A stretch of 64,000 nucleotides of DNA from the NCBI RefSeq assembly GCF_005222675.1, contig NZ_STGE01000031.1, positions 265,917 to 329,916 of the forward strand, read 5' to 3'. Below, piece by piece: positions 37,626-44,963 of the stretch. The DNA comes from Mycolicibacterium sp. CR10. Its GTDB lineage: Bacteria; Actinomycetota; Actinomycetes; Mycobacteriales; Mycobacteriaceae. The first letter of the stretch is position 1; the number at the start of each line of letters is the position of its first letter. The translations under genes and the position numbers were made by a program. The notes beneath the pieces were generated by a model. The model ran no database searches. It was not told the origin of the DNA and saw nothing but the letters and a program-made list of their open reading frames with translations.

Positions 37626-38209
37626 GGCGTGCTCCGCGACAACCGGCCCGGCGCCGCTTTCGCCGCCTTGAGGGTGGCCTGGTACTTGCGTCGCTGCTCT
37701 GCCGCCATGGCCTCCGCCTCCGCCATCCGGGCGATCATCGGCGCCCGCCAGCAGTGACAGATCGCCAGCGCCAGGGCGTCGGCGGCGTCAGCGGGTGTCG
37801 GTTTCTGTTGCAGCGTGAGGATTCTCGTGACCATCTCGGTGACTTGCGCCTTGTCGGCGCGACCGTTGCCGGTGACAGCGGCCTTGACCTCACTGGGCGT
37901 GTGGAAGTGGACGTCGATGTCGCGCCGCGCCGCGGCCAGCGCGATCACGCCTGCCGCCTGGGCGGTGCCCATCGCGGTGGACGCGTTCTGATGAGCAAAC
38001 ACCCGCTCGACCGCGACGACGTCGGGCTCATGGGTGTCCATCCAGTGCTCGACCGCGTCGCTGATGGCGAGAAGCCGGTGCGCAAGGGGGTGCTCGGCAG
38101 GGGTACGCACCACGTCGACGTCGAGCGCGATGACCTGGCGGCCCTCGCCGCTCTGGATGACCGACAGCCCGCATCTCGTCAGGCCGGGGTCGACTCCCAT
38201 CACCCGCAC
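37622..38209 (-). CDS. ruvC: Crossover junction endodeoxyribonuclease RuvC
   Basis: 195-residue Holliday junction resolvase. The acidic metal-binding residues are visible: Asp7 in MGVDPGLTRCG, Glu in VVAVERVFAHQN and Asp residues in TPADAADALALAICH. The frame is open to 38506, but the family begins at this point. GTG at 38209 has GAAGGGG five bases upstream. A Lys/Arg-rich C-terminal tail extends beyond the usual core. Confidence 0.96.
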   Translation of the reverse strand: MRVMGVDPGLTRCGLSVIQSGEGRQVIALDVDVVRTPAEHPLAHRLLAISDAVEHWMDTHEPDVVAVERVFAHQNASTAMGTAQAAGVIALAAARRDIDVHFHTPSEVKAAVTGNGRADKAQVTEMVTRILTLQQKPTPADAADALALAICHCWRAPMIARMAEAEAMAAEQRRKYQATLKAAKAAPGRLSRSTP

Positions 38210-38288
38210 GCCAGCCCCTTCGTCAGAACACTTGTTCGAGAGCTTAGCCGCTGTCGCCGACGACAGAGGACAGGGACACGCGCCGTTT

Positions 38289-38792
38289 TCACATCGCCCG
38301 GTGCAGGTCCTCCAGCTGGTCGGCGATCGACGCCACCCACCGGTGCACGTGCGCCGGGTCGCGCCAGTCGCCGGCTTTGGTCTTTGCCATCGCACGGGCC
38401 AGGAACCCCTTGGCGTCCGGACTGAGACGACCACCGAAGGTGACGTGACCGCGTGCCCCCACCAGGCCCGCGAGCTTGCGCACCTGTGGCGTCGGCGGGA
38501 TGTCACGCTGGGTTGCGGTGTCGTCCAGTGGCCCGGTGCTGACCAGCCACACCGGCAATTCGCTCAGAGCGGCGCGGTGCCGCCGGACAAAATGCCGCGC
38601 GTCGTGGTGCCACCTGTTTGCGTAGAGCGCCCCAGCCACGATGACGGCGTCGAGTCCCCGGAGGCAGGCGATGTCGCGGGCCGGTGAGACCGCGACCTCG
38701 TGGCCTGCCTCGGTGAGAGCGTCCCGGATCATGGCGGCCAGACCGGCGGTGCCGTCGCGCTTGGATCCGTACGCGACGAGAATGCGCGTCAT
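38289..38792 (-). CDS. Flavodoxin-domain protein (HemG-like)
   Basis: 167 residues. The N-terminal phosphate-binding loop of flavodoxins is seen in ILVAYGSKRDGTAGLA, followed by DAVIVAGALYANRWHHDARHF, characteristic of the menaquinone-dependent protoporphyrinogen oxidase-like branch. It probably binds FMN and acts as a redox carrier; the partner is unknown. ATG at 38792 overlaps the stop of the upstream truncated gene (ATGA). Confidence 0.82.
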   Translation of the reverse strand: MTRILVAYGSKRDGTAGLAAMIRDALTEAGHEVAVSPARDIACLRGLDAVIVAGALYANRWHHDARHFVRRHRAALSELPVWLVSTGPLDDTATQRDIPPTPQVRKLAGLVGARGHVTFGGRLSPDAKGFLARAMAKTKAGDWRDPAHVHRWVASIADQLEDLHRAM

Positions 38793-39070
38793 TGGACGTG
38801 CCTGATCTCTGGGACGTGGGACGCTATGTCCTCGCCGATGACGAGTTCGGGCATGTCCGGCGCAGACTTTCCCGAGAGTCGGGCAGGCAGACCGCGCAAC
38901 CACATCGACGTGTCCAGCAATGGCGAATGCACGGTGAGCAGGTCGAGTGCGCGTGCGGAAGCGAATGTCGCCGCCGGGTCGGCTGCCACCAGCATGTGCT
39001 CGGCGATCACGGCGTCGTAGCTGGGCATGACGGAATCGATGAGGAGTGCGTCGGTGTCAGCGCTGGCCAT
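38789..39070 (-). CDS. Short protein, apparently the N-terminal part of a longer family
   Basis: 93 residues (MASADTDALLIDSVMPSYDA...). From memory, mycobacterial proteins with this N-terminus (LIDSVMPxYDxxxxEHxxVxADP, then ARALDLLTVHSPLLD and RGLPARL) are about twice as long. Here the reading ends at VPEIRHVQ, overlapping the flavodoxin ATG, so the C-terminal half appears lost. It may be a decayed gene or a short functional version. Upstream of its ATG is ATTGTCACT, the same half-site as at the DUF1398 gene 535 bases away. Confidence 0.6.
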   Translation of the reverse strand: MASADTDALLIDSVMPSYDAVIAEHMLVAADPAATFASARALDLLTVHSPLLDTSMWLRGLPARLSGKSAPDMPELVIGEDIASHVPEIRHVQ

Positions 39071-39155
39071 AGTGACAATGTGCGCCTCGTCGGCCGGTTG
39101 ACCCTAGGGTCTAACGGACCCCGCCGAGCGGCCGAATGACACCCGCATCCCACCG

Positions 39156-39605
39156 CTATTCGGGCAGCGTCACCGCCGGATAGCTTTCCTCGAACGATTC
39201 GCCGTTGCAGCCGAAATAGACACACTTCCGCGCGCGCAGATCGACGGCATAACGCACCACCCCCGCGCTCCAGGCGGTCGTCGCAAATTCCACGAAGGTC
39301 GATCGCCCGGCCTGATCGGCCCGCAATGCCGCGACCAGAAGTTCGGGGTCGAACGGGCGGATCTCGTCGTAGCCGTCCACCAGCGGCTCAGCCTGATGCA
39401 CCACCGGACCGAGGTCGGTCAGGTACACGCTCTGCATCGACGGCAGGTGCCATTCGTTTCGGTGCACCCCGGCCCGGCGCAGAGTCTCGGCAAGGTAGGG
39501 AAACCCCTGTATCGCAGGCTTATTCGCGATACCTCGGCGCTGAGCCTCCTGCAGGTTGACAATGCTCTGACTCATCGGCGATACCCCCACTGTTGCGTTG
39601 TCCAT
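39156..39605 (-). CDS. DUF1398 family protein
   Basis: 149 residues; DUF1398 (E. coli YbcV-like) of unknown function. The characteristic parts are NLQEAQRRGIANKP, GFPYLAETLRRAGVHRNEWHLP, and LRADQAGRSTFVEFATTAWSAGVVRY. ATG at 39605 is supported by a -10-like TATATT ending six bases before it, which would give a leaderless message. The in-frame ATG at 39575 matches the start of many relatives and remains possible. It is divergent from a MarR gene across a perfect palindrome. Confidence 0.82.
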   Translation of the reverse strand: MDNATVGVSPMSQSIVNLQEAQRRGIANKPAIQGFPYLAETLRRAGVHRNEWHLPSMQSVYLTDLGPVVHQAEPLVDGYDEIRPFDPELLVAALRADQAGRSTFVEFATTAWSAGVVRYAVDLRARKCVYFGCNGESFEESYPAVTLPE

Positions 39606-39607
39606 AG

Positions 39608-39623
39608 TGACAATATATTGTCA
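39608..39623. promoter_or_regulatory. Perfect 16-bp palindrome between DUF1398 and marR genes
   Basis: TGACAATATATTGTCA covers the presumed -10 box (TATATT, minus strand) of the DUF1398 gene. Bases 39602-39614 (CCATAGTGACAAT) recur exactly at 39067-39079 before the truncated 93-residue gene, so one MarR may control both. Confidence 0.7.
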
Positions 39624-39657
39624 GAGCGATAATCAGCTGTCAATTTGGGGAGCACGT

Positions 39658-40083
39658 ATGACCGATGACTTCGCGCTGCTGGTAGCCGACGTGTACGAAC
39701 TCGCGGGCGCCCTGCGCCGCATCGGTGAAGCCACCGCGGCGGAGGAAGGTCAGACCCAGGCGCGCTGGCAACTGCTCAGCGTGCTCTCGTCGCAACCGGA
39801 ATCGGTGCCACGCGCAGCGCGCCGCCTCGGGGTCACCCGTCAGGCCGTCCAGCGCGTCGCCAACGAACTCGTCGCATCAGGACTGGCCGAATTCCTCGAC
39901 AACCCGGACCACCGCACCTCCCCGCTGCTGACGCTGACGCCTGAGGGCCGTGGCACCTTGTCGGCGATCACCAGACGTGCCGGCATTGTTCATCGCCGAC
40001 TCGGCGAACGGGTGGGGGCGGACACCGTGGCACGAACTCGCCAGGACATCCGGAAACTGCTGCAGTCGTTGGACGCCGATTGA
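39658..40083 (+). CDS. MarR-family transcriptional regulator
   Basis: 141 residues with a winged helix-turn-helix: VPRAARRLGVTRQAVQRVANELVASGLAEFLDNPDHR spans the recognition helix and wing. The frame opens at 39598, but the ATG at 39658 has GGGGAG upstream and matches family length. It is divergent from the DUF1398 gene with a perfect palindrome between them, consistent with autoregulation. Confidence 0.87.
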   Translation: MTDDFALLVADVYELAGALRRIGEATAAEEGQTQARWQLLSVLSSQPESVPRAARRLGVTRQAVQRVANELVASGLAEFLDNPDHRTSPLLTLTPEGRGTLSAITRRAGIVHRRLGERVGADTVARTRQDIRKLLQSLDAD

Positions 40084-40118
40084 AATCCCGATTCACCCGC
40101 AGCGTCCGCCACAAGGAC

Positions 40119-40763
40119 CTACGGGAGACCTATGGGGTGGGACACACCGGCCGGGTGGGCTGAATCGGTTACCGGAGGCGCTGCCGCAGCGGCGAGTTCG
40201 ACGCCTCGGTACTGAGGCGCCAAGGTCCGGCCCGCCGCGAGCAGCGGTTCGGTACTGCGCAACGCCCGGGCGAGCAGGAATCCACCTTCGAGGGCACCGA
40301 TGAGCGCCAGCGTCACGTCGCGCGCCACGGCGGCGTCGAGTCCTCTGGCGGCGAAGTACGCGGTGCCGCCGTCGATCCAGGCGTCGAAGATGTGCTGTGC
40401 GGCCTCGCGGAGTTCCTCGACGGTGTCGGCGATCTCGGCGCTGACACTGGCAACCGGACACATGTTGGCGAACTCGGTGGCCGCCATGTCCTCGGCAGCC
40501 TGGGTGAATACCCCATCGATCGCCGCGCCGAGGTCGGTGTACTCGCCGACAATCGTCGGAATGAGCAGGCCGTAGGCGGCGCCCGCGTTGGTCAGCGCCT
40601 CCCGCGCGATCTGCACTTTGCCGCCGCGGAAGTGGTGATATAGCGAGCCGATCGGCGCGCCCGAGGCCTCCGCGATGTCCTTCATGCCCACGCCGGCGTA
40701 CCCCCTGCGCCGCATCAACTCAGCGGCCGCGGTCAATATCGACTCCCGGGTGGACCTTGCCAT
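40119..40763 (-). CDS. TetR-family transcriptional regulator
   Basis: 214 residues. The N-terminal HTH (residues about 5-50: STRESILTAAAELMRRRGYA ... IGSLYHHFRGGK) is a classic TetR domain; the remainder is an all-helical ligand domain of the YxaF/LmrA-like kind. It is divergent from an alpha/beta-hydrolase with the palindrome CGTTCTAGAACG between the starts. It most likely represses itself and the hydrolase. Confidence 0.88.
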   Translation of the reverse strand: MARSTRESILTAAAELMRRRGYAGVGMKDIAEASGAPIGSLYHHFRGGKVQIAREALTNAGAAYGLLIPTIVGEYTDLGAAIDGVFTQAAEDMAATEFANMCPVASVSAEIADTVEELREAAQHIFDAWIDGGTAYFAARGLDAAVARDVTLALIGALEGGFLLARALRSTEPLLAAGRTLAPQYRGVELAAAAAPPVTDSAHPAGVSHPIGLP

Positions 40764-40793
40764 CGTCGCCTCCTGCTGCCAGGCTAGAGCATA

Positions 40794-40805
40794 CGTTCTA
40801 GAACG
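40794..40805. promoter_or_regulatory. Palindrome between tetR and hydrolase genes
   Basis: CGTTCTAGAACG, a perfect 12-bp palindrome, lies between divergent starts 40763 and 40827. A TATTCT -10-like box for the hydrolase follows at 40809-40814. Confidence 0.55.
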
Positions 40806-40826
40806 ACTATTCTAATGGGAGATCGC

Positions 40827-41669
40827 ATGAAAACAGTGGACGTCACCGCGGGCAGCATCGAATACCGCGAGGAGGGCGATCCGAACGGACCACCCGTGGT
40901 TCTCCTGCACGGCTTGTTGATGAACGATTCGCAGTGGGACCTTGCACTCCCGGCATTGCCCTCGGGATTCCGCTACCTGCTGCCGGTGCTGCCGCTGGGA
41001 GGGCACCGCGTGCCGATGCGCGAGGACGCCGACCTCACACTGCCCGGCATGGTCGGGATCGTCGCCGACTTTCTCGACGAATTGGACCTGACCGACGTCG
41101 CCCTGGTCGTCACCGACTGGGGCGGCCCGCTGTTCCTCACCGACATCGGCCGTGACAAGCGGGTCTCTCGCCTCGTGATCTGCCCGTCCGAAGCGTTCGA
41201 CAACTTCCCACCCGGCTTCCCCGGCAAGGTGGCGTGGCTGGCGAGTCGAACAACCGGCACGGCATGGCTCGCGATGCGCCAGCTCAAGATCGGATGGCTT
41301 CGTCGACAACGGCTGATGTTCGGAATGATGGCGAAACGTCCTGTCCCGCAGCATATCTTCGACAAATGGGTGGCGGCGGGTCTGGCCGACAAGGCGGTCC
41401 GGCGCGATCTCGTCAAGTACTGCCGCACCCGTTTCGACGCCGACGACCTAATCCGAGCTACCGACCGACTGACCGAGTTCGACCGACCCGCGCTGGTCCT
41501 GTGGAGCGACAACCCGGTGATGCCCGCTGATCACGGACGCCGACTGGCCGACCTGCTACCCCAGGGGCGGCTACAGATCATCGACGACGCCTACGTGCTG
41601 GTGATGCTCGATCAGCCCGAGCGGACTGCGCAGGCAATCGGCGAGTTCCTGGCGGCCGACTCCCCGTAG
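40827..41669 (+). CDS. Alpha/beta hydrolase with Asp nucleophile
   Basis: 280 residues. The oxyanion segment is VVLLHGLLMNDSQW. The nucleophile elbow is VVTDWGGPLF, with Asp instead of Ser, as in haloalkane dehalogenases and epoxide hydrolases. The expected catalytic His near the end is not obvious: the region reads IIDDAYVLVMLDQPE with no His. The start ATG at 40827 has GGGAG five bases upstream; the ATG at 40815 would overlap that site. It is divergent from and probably controlled by the TetR. The substrate is unknown. Confidence 0.82.
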   Translation: MKTVDVTAGSIEYREEGDPNGPPVVLLHGLLMNDSQWDLALPALPSGFRYLLPVLPLGGHRVPMREDADLTLPGMVGIVADFLDELDLTDVALVVTDWGGPLFLTDIGRDKRVSRLVICPSEAFDNFPPGFPGKVAWLASRTTGTAWLAMRQLKIGWLRRQRLMFGMMAKRPVPQHIFDKWVAAGLADKAVRRDLVKYCRTRFDADDLIRATDRLTEFDRPALVLWSDNPVMPADHGRRLADLLPQGRLQIIDDAYVLVMLDQPERTAQAIGEFLAADSP

Positions 41670-41683
41670 TAAGGCGTGGGAGC

Positions 41684-42439
41684 TCAGTCCTCGTCGAGCG
41701 CGGCGGCCACGTCGTCGGGAATGTCGACATTGGTGTAGACGTCCTGCACGTCGTCACTGTCCTCCAGCGCGTCCACCAGCTTGAGCACCTTGCGGGCGCC
41801 GTCAAGGTCGACGGGGACCGATACCGAGGGCTGAAAACCCGCCTCAGCCGAGTCGTAGTCGATACCCGCATCCTGCAAGGCTGAGCGCACTGCAACGAGA
41901 TCGGTTGGCTCGCAGATGATCTCGAAGCCTTCGCCCAGGTCGCTGACGTCCTCGGCCCCGGCTTCGAGCACCGCGGTCAGCACGTCGTCCTCGGTGAGAC
42001 CGTTCTTCTCCAGCGTGATGACACCCTTGCGGGTGAACAGGTAGGACACCGATCCGGGGTCGGCCATGTTGCCGCCGTTACGGGTCATCGCGACGCGGAC
42101 CTCGCCTGCGGCGCGGTTGCGGTTGTCGGTCAGGCATTCCACAAGAACTGCGACGCCGTTGGGGCCGTAGCCCTCGTACATGATCGTCTGCCAGTCGGCG
42201 CCGCCGGCTTCCTCGCCGGCGCCGCGCTTGCGGGCGCGCTCGATGTTGTCGTTGGGCACCGAGGTCTTCTTGGCCTTCTGGATGGCGTCGTAGAGCGTCG
42301 GGTTGCCGGCGGGGTCACCACCACCGGTACGCGCGGCCACCTCGATGTTCTTGATCAGCCTCGCGAACTCTTTACCGCGGCGCGCGTCCTTGACGGCCTT
42401 CTGATGCTTTGTGGTGGCCCACTTGGAATGGCCGCTCAT
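41684..42439 (-). CDS. YebC/PmpR family regulatory protein
   Basis: 251 residues, the ubiquitous YebC/TACO1 family (Rv2603c position). It begins MSGHSKWATTKHQKAVKDARRGKEFARL and contains GPNGVAVLVECLTDNRNR, both diagnostic. Members have been described as DNA-binding regulators and as translation factors assisting proline-rich stretches, which is interesting given the Pro-rich proteins in this window. It converges on the Asp-nucleophile hydrolase with 14 bases between. Confidence 0.95.
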   Translation of the reverse strand: MSGHSKWATTKHQKAVKDARRGKEFARLIKNIEVAARTGGGDPAGNPTLYDAIQKAKKTSVPNDNIERARKRGAGEEAGGADWQTIMYEGYGPNGVAVLVECLTDNRNRAAGEVRVAMTRNGGNMADPGSVSYLFTRKGVITLEKNGLTEDDVLTAVLEAGAEDVSDLGEGFEIICEPTDLVAVRSALQDAGIDYDSAEAGFQPSVSVPVDLDGARKVLKLVDALEDSDDVQDVYTNVDIPDDVAAALDED

Positions 42440-42510
42440 GCAGCTACTACCTCGCTTAGGTCAATTCGGTCGCAACCCGACGAGTCTACGTGGGTGGCGC
42501 CGGGTCGTCG

Positions 42511-43128
42511 TCACGTCGGCACCGAGATGTCGCCCTGGATGTAGTGCTGGAGACTGGGACCGACAGCGCCGACGATCTCGTCATCGGTCATCGACGCGAC
42601 GGGTTCGATCTTCCAGACGTATCGCATCATCGCCAACCCCATGATCTGGGACGAGATCAGCCCGCTGCGCACCAGGCGATCGCGCTCGTCGACCCCCAGG
42701 TGCGAGACGCCGATCAGGCTGCGCTCGACGATCAGCCGCAGCTTCTCGCGGGTCGACTGCTCGTGCGCCGCGGTCTGCAACACCGCCCGCAGAACCGGCC
42801 CTATTTCATCGTCAGCCCAGGCGGCGAGCATCGTGCGCAGTAACTCAGCACCCAGCTCGTCCAGCGGTGTCGTCCAGGTCTTCGCGACATTCTCCAGCCA
42901 TCTCTGCGGGGGCGTCGTCGCGGCGTCGAGCAGGCCCTCCTTGGAGCCGAAGTAGTGGTAGACCAGCGCGGGATCGACCTCGGCGCCGCGCGCGACAGCA
43001 CGCATCGTCGTGCCCGCCCAGCCGCTGTCGGCGAAGGCACTGCGGGCGGCCGTGAGGATCTGCGCGGCCAGGACGCCGCGTTCGTCTCGCGGCCCCGGGG
43101 TCGTTGATTTCGCTGGCACAGGGTTCAT
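42511..43128 (-). CDS. TetR-family transcriptional regulator
   Basis: 205 residues from ATG 43128 (MNPVPAKSTTPG). The HTH region is ILTAARSAFADSGWAGTTM ... DPALVYHYFGSKEGLL. The frame extends to 43167, but that end lies in the repeated operator region. It is divergent from the CocE-like hydrolase; two 20-bp near-identical sequences separate them, probably its binding sites. Confidence 0.88.
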   Translation of the reverse strand: MNPVPAKSTTPGPRDERGVLAAQILTAARSAFADSGWAGTTMRAVARGAEVDPALVYHYFGSKEGLLDAATTPPQRWLENVAKTWTTPLDELGAELLRTMLAAWADDEIGPVLRAVLQTAAHEQSTREKLRLIVERSLIGVSHLGVDERDRLVRSGLISSQIMGLAMMRYVWKIEPVASMTDDEIVGAVGPSLQHYIQGDISVPT

Positions 43129-43140
43129 CGTATCGTCAAA

Positions 43141-43182
43141 TTCACGTTGCGTTGAGACTAATTTCACCGTAGCGTGAGACTA
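43141..43182. promoter_or_regulatory. Direct-repeat operator and leaderless promoter of the CocE-like gene
   Basis: TTCACGTTGCGTTGAGACTA (43141-43160) and TTCACCGTAGCGTGAGACTA (43163-43182) repeat with a 22-base step; each contains a TCAC-N6-(G/T)TGA dyad. In the second copy TAGCGT (43170-43175) is a -10-like box exactly seven bases before the A of the ATG at 43182. Confidence 0.65.
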
Positions 43183-44915
43183 TGGCAATCCGGGAACGTC
43201 GACTCAATGGCCCGCAGACCACCGGCCGCGAGTATCGGAACCTCAGCAGGCCGCAGTACGGGGTACGTCGCATCGACAACACGGCCGTACCGATGCGCGA
43301 CGGGGTCGCCCTACTGGCCGATATCCACCACCCGGACGCCGACGGCCGATACCCGGCGTTGGTCGCCGCGTCGCCCTATCCCCGGCAGATGCAGGACCTC
43401 GGAGCCCCGGCCGGGTTCATCGAAGCCGGCGCCACCGACTTCTGGGTGTCGCGCGGTTACGTCCACATCATCGCCAACATTCGCGGCACTGGCGGTTCGG
43501 GCGGCACCTTCGGCTTCATGGACGCCCAAGAGCGCCGCGACATGTACGACCTCATCGAGTGGGCGGCCGCCCAACCCTGGTGCGACGGCAACGTCGGCAT
43601 GATCGGCATCAGCTACTTCGCGATGACCCAACTCGAGGCCGCCGTCGAGCGTCCGCCCCATCTCAAGGCGATCTTCCCGGTGGCGGTGACAGCCGACCTC
43701 TACGACGCCGCCTCCCACCACGGCCTCGCGAGTGCGTCGTTCATCACGCCGTTCCTCGCGATGATGGGCCTGACCTCCGACCGCAGCGACGCGTTCTGGC
43801 GGCGCAACCCGGTGATCGCGGGGGCGCGTCGAATCCTCAACACCCCCAGGCTGCATGAGAAGTTCGCCACGATGAACGGTGAGGCGGCGGTCACGATGAT
43901 GCGGCAGCTGCTCAAACTTCCCCACGACCCGCATCCCTGGGACGACCTGTGGCTGGACACGATGGTCAAGCACCCGGTGCGCGACTCGTGGTGGGAGGAA
44001 CGCAATCTGCTGCCCCTGCTGTCGAAGGTCGACATCCCCGTCTATCTCGGCTGCGACTGGGAGAACGTGCCACTGCACCTCCCCTCGACGTTCACCGCGT
44101 GGAAAGCGTTGGCGCACAACCCGAACGTGCGGATGGCCATGCTGGGGCAGTTCGGCCTCACCTGGCCGTGGGAGAGCCTGCACCACGAGGCACTGGCGTG
44201 GTACGACCACTGGCTCAAGGATGCCGACACCGGAATCATGGACGGACCGCCGATCCGCTACGTGCTCCCGGGCGCCGACGGCTGGCACGCCACCCGAACC
44301 TGGCCCCCGCAGGCCACGCACCGTCAGTGGGCGCTGCGCGCTGACGGTGAACTCGCCGACGGCGAGGGCGAACCCGGCGAGCGTTCCTATCTGACACTCG
44401 GCGCCGGGCTGAACCGCGTGAAATCGAGCTCGATAGACCCGCCGTCGACGCTCACCTGGACGACGGCACCTCTGGAACGTCCACTCGACGTGGTCGGTGA
44501 CATCGAGTTGCGCCTCCTTGCGTCGGCGACCGCGTTGGACACCGCCTGGATCGCAATGCTTCAGGACGTCGCACCCGATGGTGCGGCCACCGATGTCACC
44601 GCGGGGTGGCTGCGGGCCAGCCTGCGCACGGTCGACGAGGCGGCCAGCGTCGACGGTGTTCCGGTGTTGCCCTGCACCGAAGCCGTCGGGGTGCCGATCG
44701 GTGAGACGGTCGCCTATCGGATCCCCTTGGTACCCAACGCTCGCCGATTCCCGGCCGGGCATCGGGTCCGGGTGGTCCTGACCAGCGACGATCAGGATCC
44801 AGCCGCGCCGACGATCATGAACTTCCGGCACGCCAGCGTGGGCACGAGCAGTGTGAACACCATCTTCTCCGGCTCGCGGTTGCTGATGCCTGTCCTCGAG
44901 TCGGCTGTTAACTGA
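43182..44915 (+). CDS. CocE/NonD family serine hydrolase
   Basis: 577 residues; X-Pro dipeptidyl-peptidase S15-like hydrolase as in cocaine esterase. The oxyanion/early part is VRRIDNTAVPMRDGVALLADIHHP; RGTGGSGGTFG is conserved; the nucleophile Ser is in VGMIGISYFAMTQ. A C-terminal jelly-roll domain (from about 400) follows. It hydrolyses ester or amide bonds; the substrate is unknown. It appears leaderless from ATG 43182. It is under likely TetR control, and an acyl-CoA dehydrogenase follows on the same strand. Confidence 0.9.
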   Translation: MAIRERRLNGPQTTGREYRNLSRPQYGVRRIDNTAVPMRDGVALLADIHHPDADGRYPALVAASPYPRQMQDLGAPAGFIEAGATDFWVSRGYVHIIANIRGTGGSGGTFGFMDAQERRDMYDLIEWAAAQPWCDGNVGMIGISYFAMTQLEAAVERPPHLKAIFPVAVTADLYDAASHHGLASASFITPFLAMMGLTSDRSDAFWRRNPVIAGARRILNTPRLHEKFATMNGEAAVTMMRQLLKLPHDPHPWDDLWLDTMVKHPVRDSWWEERNLLPLLSKVDIPVYLGCDWENVPLHLPSTFTAWKALAHNPNVRMAMLGQFGLTWPWESLHHEALAWYDHWLKDADTGIMDGPPIRYVLPGADGWHATRTWPPQATHRQWALRADGELADGEGEPGERSYLTLGAGLNRVKSSSIDPPSTLTWTTAPLERPLDVVGDIELRLLASATALDTAWIAMLQDVAPDGAATDVTAGWLRASLRTVDEAASVDGVPVLPCTEAVGVPIGETVAYRIPLVPNARRFPAGHRVRVVLTSDDQDPAAPTIMNFRHASVGTSSVNTIFSGSRLLMPVLESAVN

Positions 44916-44937
44916 GCCACAGGGGATCGCCAGTAAT

Positions 44938-44953
44938 CTTACTCCGGAGTAAG
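44938..44953. promoter_or_regulatory. Perfect 16-bp palindrome before acyl-CoA dehydrogenase
   Basis: CTTACTCCGGAGTAAG lies 10 bases before the start codon at 44964 and overlaps a -10-like TAATCT (44934-44939). It looks like a TetR-type operator for the dehydrogenase gene; no cognate regulator stands beside it. Confidence 0.65.
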
Positions 44954-44963
44954 GTCGCTGAGC

